Positions 59,355 through 64,000 of a DNA stretch of 64,000 bases are shown piece after piece. Source of the DNA: Deferrisomatales bacterium (lineage in GTDB: Bacteria; Desulfobacterota; Deferrisomatia; Deferrisomatales; JARGFW01). The notes beneath the pieces are model-generated. The model ran no database searches. It saw nothing but the letters and a program-made list of their open reading frames with translations, and had not been told where the DNA came from. Each line of letters opens with the position of its first letter. The first letter of the stretch is position 1. The stretch is taken from the NCBI GenBank assembly GCA_029211085.1, contig JARGFW010000002.1:19091-83090 (forward strand). The letters run 5' to 3'. Both the position numbers and the translations under genes were made by a program.

Positions 59355-61094
59355 GTGCGCAACTCGATTCTCTCCCGCCTGGTCTTCCACTCCATTCTGG
59401 CCCTATTGGCGCTGTTGGTCACCGCCGGTTTTCTGCTCGACCGGTATCTGAGTGAGCGAGAGATCGGGCGGCTGGAAGGTGAGTTGGCGCGAGCCGCCGG
59501 AGTGGCGGCCATCTTCCTCGATGACGGTGTCGGCGCGTTGGAGCGGAACCTCAAGGAGCTCAGCGCGCGCTCCGGGATGCGCTACACGGTCATTCGGAGA
59601 GACGGGGTCGTGCTCGCGGATTCCTCAGCCGACCCGGCTAGCATGGATAACCACGCGGACCGGCCCGAGATCGCCACGGCACTCCAGGGTCGCAAGGGGT
59701 CGTCGCAACGTGCCAGCCCGACCCTCGATTTGGGTATGCTCTATGTGGCCATTCCCACCGACCCGGTGATCCGGGTGGCGAAGCCGGTTGCCGAGGTCGA
59801 CGTCCTCCTCCAGCAGATCCGGCGGCGGATCGTCCTCGCCTGCGTTCCTGCCTTTTTGCTGGGGCTGGCGCTTTCGGTAGGACTCTCCCTGGGGCTCAAG
59901 CGGCGCATCCAAACCATGGAGCGCTTCGCCAAGAAGCTGGCCGCAGGGCAGTACGAAAAGGCGCTCGCAGTCTGGGGCAGTGACGAGCTGGGCAGCCTGG
60001 AGATCAGCCTCGACGGGCTGCGGGTGGAGCTGGAACGTCAGATCAATCAGATCAATGCAGACCGGGAACGGCTGCTGTCGCTGCTGGACGGGATTCCCGA
60101 TGCCGTGCTCCTGTTCGACGCCTCCAGTCGTTTGACGGCCCACAACCGGATGGCGGAGCGCTTGCTGGAGCTGGTCGGGAAAGGTACGGCCGGCGTGTAC
60201 GGGGCCGAGGTGATTCGCCACCCAGGGATTCTTCGCAGGCTCGATGCGGCGTGCCACGGGGAGGCGATCGACCCCGCCCCCCTCGGCGTGCACTGGGACA
60301 AGGGCAATCGGGAACTCAGTGTCACCTTCCATGCGGTGAAGACCGGTAGGGGCGAGAACCACATCCTGGTCCTGCTGCGGGACATGACCCACGAGGCACA
60401 CCTGGAGAAGGTCCGCACCGACTTCATCGCCAACATGGCCCATGAGCTCCGCACCCCGCTGACCGCCCTGCGCGGCGCTTCCGAGACCCTCCTGACCACC
60501 GGCAGGGACAATCCCGCGCTGCTGGAGCGCTTTCTGGGCACCATCAACCGTCACGCGGAGCGGCTCGGCAACATCCTGGCCGACATTTCCCAACTCGCGC
60601 TCACCGAGAGCGGCGCGGTCCAGGCGAAGCCCACCCCTCACGACGCGCGGGCAGTGGTCGCGGAGGTGCTGGCCCTGTTCGGCGACCAGGCGGAGCGCGC
60701 CGGCGTTTCCCTGCTGAATGCCTCGCCGGCCGGGGCGGTGCCCCTCGTCTCGGACGTGGAGGTGGTGGAGTCGATCCTCGTCAATTTGGTGCAGAACGGG
60801 GTCCGATACACCCCCAAGGGCGGCACGGTGACCGTGGGCGTTCAGTCGCTGCCCGAGGGGAAGGTGGAGTACTCGGTGCGAGACACCGGAATTGGCATCC
60901 CACCCCGCGACCTGCCCCGCGTGACCGAGCGCTTCTACCGGGTCGATGCCGGGCGCTCGCGGGACAGCGGCGGCACCGGGCTGGGGCTGAGCATCGTCAA
61001 ACACCTGGTGGGCCTGCTGGAGGGTGAGTTGGCCATCGAGAGCGAGTACGGGAAGGGCACCGCGGTTCGGGTCACCCTGCCGTCCCTCGGCTGA
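59355..61094 (+). CDS. phoR: Phosphate regulon sensor histidine kinase PhoR
   Basis: The 579-residue kinase has two membrane helices (about 8-30 and 150-175) around a periplasmic segment (GVGALERNLKELSARSGM), then HAMP. A PAS domain follows (LLSLLDGIPDAVLLFDASSR), then the phospho-His in ANMAHELRTPLTALRGASE, and ATP-binding boxes LVQNGVRYTP, RDTGIGIPPRD and GTGLGLSIVKH. Unlike short E. coli PhoR it has a periplasmic loop of over 100 residues, as in the Bacillus or long proteobacterial forms. The start is GTG 59355 behind AGGGGA, 8 nt after the phoB stop. Confidence 0.92.
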   Translation: MRNSILSRLVFHSILALLALLVTAGFLLDRYLSEREIGRLEGELARAAGVAAIFLDDGVGALERNLKELSARSGMRYTVIRRDGVVLADSSADPASMDNHADRPEIATALQGRKGSSQRASPTLDLGMLYVAIPTDPVIRVAKPVAEVDVLLQQIRRRIVLACVPAFLLGLALSVGLSLGLKRRIQTMERFAKKLAAGQYEKALAVWGSDELGSLEISLDGLRVELERQINQINADRERLLSLLDGIPDAVLLFDASSRLTAHNRMAERLLELVGKGTAGVYGAEVIRHPGILRRLDAACHGEAIDPAPLGVHWDKGNRELSVTFHAVKTGRGENHILVLLRDMTHEAHLEKVRTDFIANMAHELRTPLTALRGASETLLTTGRDNPALLERFLGTINRHAERLGNILADISQLALTESGAVQAKPTPHDARAVVAEVLALFGDQAERAGVSLLNASPAGAVPLVSDVEVVESILVNLVQNGVRYTPKGGTVTVGVQSLPEGKVEYSVRDTGIGIPPRDLPRVTERFYRVDAGRSRDSGGTGLGLSIVKHLVGLLEGELAIESEYGKGTAVRVTLPSLG

Positions 61095-61152
61095 ACGGCA
61101 CCGGATCCGGGTCTCCAAAGATCTGTCCCCCCCCGGCACCCTTTTCACCAAA

Positions 61153-61197
61153 CCACAACGCGGCCATAACAATCCGGTAACACCGCGGCAGTAAACT
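61153..61197 (+). promoter_or_regulatory. Pho box with -10, promoter of pstS
   Basis: Three 11-bp units run in series: CCACAACGCGG, CCATAACAATC, CGGTAACACCG (61153-61185). The last two form the core 7-4-7 Pho box. TAAACT (61192-61197) begins exactly 10 nt after CGGTAAC. pstS thus has its own PhoB-driven promoter downstream of phoR. Confidence 0.75.
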
Positions 61198-61284
61198 CCC
61201 CCACAAGAAACTCAAGCAGCCTGCAACCCGTTGCGCGGCGTCGGATTGCGGGTTCTACGGAAGCGCCGCCTGGAGTGGAGTCAA

Positions 61285-62256
61285 ATGAGAGTATTCATCA
61301 AGGGATTGTCGATCACCGGATTGGCCCTGTGCCTGGCTGCCCCGAGCCTGGCACTGGAAGTGGACTCGAAGATTCAGCCGTACAGCAAAGTGAGCGGGGT
61401 CTCCGGCAGCATCAAGTCGGTGGGCAGTGACACCCTCAACAACCTGATGACCCTGTGGTCGGAGGGCTACCGCGCGTCCTACCCCGCCGTGAGGATCGAG
61501 ATCGAGGGCAAGGGGTCCTCCACCGCGCCCCCGGCGCTGATCCAGGGCACCTCGCACTTCGGCCCCATGTCGCGCGCCATGAAGGGCAAGGAGTCAGACG
61601 AGTTCGAAAAGAAATTCGGCTACAAGCCCTCCCGGGTGCGGGTGGCGGTTGACGCCCTGGCGGTGTTCGTGAACAAGGACAACCCGCTCCAGTGTCTCTC
61701 CATGAAGCAGCTCGATGCGATCTTCTCCAAGAACCGCAAGGGCGGCTACCCGGACGACATCCACACCTGGGGCGAACTGGGCCTGACCGGCGAGTGGGCC
61801 AACAAGCCGATCTCCCTGTACGGCCGCAACTCGGCCTCGGGCACCTATGGGTTCTTCAAAGAGGAAGCGCTCTTCAAGGGCGACTACAAGGACAGTGTCA
61901 AGGAGCAGCCCGGTTCCTCGGCTGTCGTGCAGGGCGTCGCTTCCGACAAGTACGGCATCGGTTACTCCGGCGTGGGCTACAAGACCGCCGACGTGCGCAC
62001 CGTGCCCCTGTCCGGCGAGGGCGGGTCCTGTTACGACGCCAACGCCGAAAACGCCTACAGCGGCGACTACCCCCTGGCCCGGTTCCTCTTCGTCTACCTC
62101 AACAAGAACCCCAACACCGGTCTCGACCCCCTGCGGGGCGAGTTCATCAAGTACGTGTTCTCCAAGGAAGGCCAGATCGCCGTCATCAAGGACGGGTACT
62201 TCCCGGTGTCGAAAGCCCTTGCCGATCAAGACCTTGCCGGGATCGGTCTGAAGTAG
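61285..62256 (+). CDS. pstS: Phosphate-binding periplasmic protein PstS
   Basis: The 323-residue protein has a signal peptide (GLALCLAAPSLALEVD) and phosphate-binding loops typical of PstS: VGSDTLNNLMTLWSEGY, GKGSSTAPPALIQGTSHFGP and GRNSASGTYGFFKEEAL. It delivers phosphate to PstCA. I start at ATG 61285 with GGAGTGGAG upstream, and the ORF-track start 18 codons earlier would place basic residues before the leader. The separate promoter and terminator let it be made in excess over the membrane parts. Confidence 0.95.
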   Translation: MRVFIKGLSITGLALCLAAPSLALEVDSKIQPYSKVSGVSGSIKSVGSDTLNNLMTLWSEGYRASYPAVRIEIEGKGSSTAPPALIQGTSHFGPMSRAMKGKESDEFEKKFGYKPSRVRVAVDALAVFVNKDNPLQCLSMKQLDAIFSKNRKGGYPDDIHTWGELGLTGEWANKPISLYGRNSASGTYGFFKEEALFKGDYKDSVKEQPGSSAVVQGVASDKYGIGYSGVGYKTADVRTVPLSGEGGSCYDANAENAYSGDYPLARFLFVYLNKNPNTGLDPLRGEFIKYVFSKEGQIAVIKDGYFPVSKALADQDLAGIGLK

Positions 62257-62300
62257 CACCGAGCGATCCGCGTATCTCCAACCGATCCACCTCATGTTGA

Positions 62301-62332
62301 GCGGCCGGGTTCCCCCGGCCGCTTCTTCTTGT
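62301..62332 (+). terminator. Intrinsic terminator of pstS
   Basis: GCGGCCGGG pairs with CCCGGCCGC around TTCC and is followed by TTCTTCTTGT, 44 nt after the pstS stop. Confidence 0.85.
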
Positions 62333-62543
62333 CTGGTTCCCGAGGTGCAACAAGGTTTCCCCGTCATCTGGAGCACAGATGTTATCCTCGCCGGGGAGCG
62401 ACGGTGGCTGCCCTTCGGACGCGCAAGAGGAGTTTGCGGGGTTTGATCGGATCGCTGCTGTGGCGGGGGGGGGTAGCGGCAGTTACCCAGGTAGGCAGCC
62501 CTCGGGTTGAGGCTCTCGCTGCCGCCTGGGGGCTGACTGGGGG

Positions 62544-62837
62544 TCAGGCCTCGGGATTAGGGAAGCGGCCCCGGTAGAGAAGCCGTTCCCACCACCGCGC
62601 CTTCCGCAACGCCGGATCGTCGGCAGCCAGTTCGTACTGCTTGCCACGGCGGGTACGGACCAGGATCGTGCCGTCGGATTGCACCCCAGTGACGACCCAG
62701 AACTTGTCCACATGATACGTGTAGGTTTCACCGCGCGGTGCAGGGTGGACGTCCGTGGCGCGTGGCCCGGGGTGGGGTGAGTGTTTGGTTCTGCGGTAGA
62801 TCACCGCGTCTGTTGGTTTGAATCGACGGTCCATCAT
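62544..62837 (-). CDS. Small conserved protein of unknown function
   Basis: The 97-residue protein contains YRRTKHSPHPGPRATDVHPA, YTYHVDKFWVVTGV, ILVRTRRGKQYEL and RKARWWERLLYRGRFP. Proteins with this HPGPRA ... KFWVV ... TRRGK ... ARWWERL order are conserved in several bacterial phyla but have no known role. The basic, aromatic composition might suit nucleic acid or membrane-surface binding. It starts at ATG 62837 or the next codon and is convergent with pstS. Confidence 0.7.
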   Translation of the reverse strand: MMDRRFKPTDAVIYRRTKHSPHPGPRATDVHPAPRGETYTYHVDKFWVVTGVQSDGTILVRTRRGKQYELAADDPALRKARWWERLLYRGRFPNPEA

Positions 62838-63092
62838 GTGTTCCCCATTTCATAAGAGCGATCGGTGCAACACCCGTGGTCTGCTCGGGCCAACCCCCAG
62901 CCAGTCCGGCAGGGACGGTAGGCTGGTTCACTGCACCGCGGCACGCCCACGGCTAGCATACACTACCTTGTAGGGCGTGTATATTTGCGCCCGATCCCGG
63001 CAATCTCGAGTCGCGACGTTGGAACCTGTCCTTGCTCGACGTGGTCCGGGCGACGCGGCCGGGGCCACGGGCCCCCGAGGCAGAACGTGACG
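62838..63092. other. Intergenic region
   Basis: About 255 nt without a supported gene. It contains an AT-rich patch (GGCGTGTATATTTGCG, about 62978) that may be a promoter for the small conserved protein. Confidence 0.35.
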
Positions 63093-63117
63093 AAAAACCC
63101 CGGGCCGAGGCCCGGGG
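63093..63117 (-). terminator. Intrinsic terminator of the lipoprotein/porin unit
   Basis: On the minus strand CCCCGGGCC pairs with GGCCCGGGG around a 2-nt loop, followed by TTTTT. It lies 46 nt after the stop of the lipoprotein gene. Confidence 0.85.
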
Positions 63118-63162
63118 TCGCTGTTCGTGTTTCGGTACTGCAATGGCAAGGGCCGCGTGTGG

Positions 63163-63453
63163 CTACTCCGGCCCGTCTTTCCGAGCCTCCCCGCCGGCCC
63201 GGTGCTGGTCGCGTCGGTGCAGAAGATCCGTCAGGGTGAACTCGACCCCGCCCTTTTCTCCGGAGAACAGCCCCGGGCCCTCAGCCACTTCCCGCTCACC
63301 GTCGGCGCCGTTCTGGTATGTCGCGCCGTTGGTCTGCCGAACGCCGGCTCCGGCACCACAGCCGAAGATGCCGGCAGACAGACAACCCATGAGCAGGGCG
63401 AGAACGAGGGGCCCGATGGCCTTTGGCGCGCGACTTCCGATCATGGCGGCCAT
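63163..63453 (-). CDS. Small predicted lipoprotein
   Basis: The 96-residue protein has a basic start, a hydrophobic leader and candidate lipobox cysteines (LALLMGC or GIFGC), then a short polar tail with TNGATYQNGADGERE. No family is recognised. It follows the porin gene by 6 nt on the same strand and ends in the terminator, so it is probably co-expressed with the porin. Confidence 0.55.
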   Translation of the reverse strand: MAAMIGSRAPKAIGPLVLALLMGCLSAGIFGCGAGAGVRQTNGATYQNGADGEREVAEGPGLFSGEKGGVEFTLTDLLHRRDQHRAGGEARKDGPE

Positions 63454-63459
63454 CGTGCC

Positions 63460-64000
63460 CTAGAACTTGACCCGGGCGCCAGCAAGGAATCCGGAGATCG
63501 TGTCGAAGTCCCCACCCTTCCGGTCGAGGTCGTGGCTGCGGTAGCCGGCGTACAACTCCGTGCCGTACTCGTCGAGTTTCTGCACCAACTGCACGCCGAA
63601 CACCTTGGCTTCGTCGTCGTCCTGCTTTACGTCGTTGAAGACACCGTAGTCCACGGAGAATGCGGTCTTGCCCAGATCGGAGAACTTCCGCTGGTAGCCG
63701 AGCTTTCCGTAGAAGTAGGTGGGATCCTCGCGGCCGCTTTGGTCGCGCACTTGCTTCGCACTGGCGACGGTGAGGTTGATGCCGGAGTCGTGGAGCACGG
63801 ATATGGAACCCGAGTTGGCCTCGGTCCTGGCGGCTGTGCCCTCGTAGGCGTGGGCGACTGCGGCCTCTATCTTCAGACCCGCGACCTTGCCTGTATACCG
63901 TAAGGCCACGTCGCAGCGGTCTTCCTGGACCAGCGAACCGGACAGCGTGAAGCCGAACAGTGAGGGGCTATCGTAGCGTACCCGGTCTCTGCGACTGAGA
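63460..64000 (-). CDS. Outer-membrane porin, 3' part (gene continues beyond the window)
   Basis: The minus-strand frame stays open from the window edge to 63460. It is longer than the ORF-track entry, which begins at an internal GTG (63909). It encodes alternating amphipathic strands typical of general porins: RVRYDSPSLFGFTLSGSLVQ, CDVALRYTGKVAGL, TYFYGKLGYQRKFSDL and GTELYAGYRSHDLD. It ends in the terminal phenylalanine needed for BAM recognition (GARVKF). The 5' half with the signal peptide lies outside. Nearness to pst is not enough to call it phosphate-selective. Confidence 0.82.
   Translation of the reverse strand, partial: LSRRDRVRYDSPSLFGFTLSGSLVQEDRCDVALRYTGKVAGLKIEAAVAHAYEGTAARTEANSGSISVLHDSGINLTVASAKQVRDQSGREDPTYFYGKLGYQRKFSDLGKTAFSVDYGVFNDVKQDDDEAKVFGVQLVQKLDEYGTELYAGYRSHDLDRKGGDFDTISGFLAGARVKF

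Noticed and set aside
63127-63903. 258-aa plus-strand ORF opposite the lipoprotein and porin
   Set aside because: Antisense shadow. The porin frame is open to the window edge and ends in the expected terminal phenylalanine.
1-64000. CRISPR arrays, rRNA/tRNA genes, transposases, phage genes
   Set aside because: No regularly spaced identical repeats, no cloverleaf, no DDE or tyrosine recombinase reading frame was found on either strand.

Overview
This is a high-GC window (roughly 68-70 % by eye) from a Gram-negative bacterium. The signs are porins, TRAP and Pst transporters, lipoproteins and periplasmic proteases. Gene content (PstC/PstA with large periplasmic inserts, PhoU-PhoB-PhoR, DctPQM, AI-2E permease, CDF pump, short GlgP) looks most like a Gammaproteobacterium of the Chromatiales/Thiohalo- type. 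That placement is an inference, not a demonstration. No rRNA, tRNA, CRISPR array or transposase gene was seen.

Layout. 1-10.6 kb holds housekeeping and stress genes: a truncated cardiolipin synthase, GlgP, a LapA-like membrane protein, a YHS-thioredoxin-reductase-like flavoprotein, CorA, a DUF302 protein, an HtrA protease, a Na+/H+ antiporter and a DUF5610 protein behind a sigma-28-like promoter. Relics of a multihaem cytochrome and of MprF lie between them. 10.6-17.2 kb carries a large TPR protein, an O-acetylhomoserine sulfhydrylase and an orphan molybdenum-hydroxylase large subunit. 17.25-19.10 kb is a low-GC foreign insert with the boundaries and folded end of an integron gene cassette (attC). 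It carries two genes: a tandem winged-helix-like protein and a protein with a HEPN-type RNAADH motif, a candidate defence pair. 19.8-23.5 kb has a secreted protein behind four 11-bp repeats and an OmpR-type two-component pair. 23.7-27.7 kb is a MarR regulator with a heterodimeric ABC exporter. 28-30.5 kb has small zinc proteins and a GlxA-type AraC regulator.

30.7-44.1 kb is one co-directional minus-strand cluster that I read as N-heterocycle (nicotinate) catabolism. It comprises an XRE-cupin regulator, the TRAP transporter DctPQM, a three-subunit molybdenum hydroxylase, enamidase, a 6-hydroxynicotinate-reductase-like iron-sulfur protein, UPF0280 and DUF1185 proteins, and a methylmalonate-semialdehyde-dehydrogenase-like enzyme. 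The gene order suggests nicotinate -> 6-hydroxynicotinate -> tetrahydro-6-oxonicotinate -> 2-formylglutarate, with the last enzyme possibly yielding glutaryl-CoA.

44.3-50.9 kb has an MFS exporter, an AI-2E family permease, an rRNA-type methyltransferase, a TlpA-like thioredoxin with a small secreted partner, and a CDF metal pump. 50.9-62.3 kb is a phosphate regulon: pstC-pstA-pstB-phoU-phoB-phoR, then pstS, and divergently a small cysteine-rich protein and a receiver-histidine kinase hybrid. Four Pho-box-like 7-4-7 repeats sit exactly 10 nt before -10 hexamers in front of these units. The window ends in a small conserved protein, a lipoprotein and the 3' end of a porin gene.
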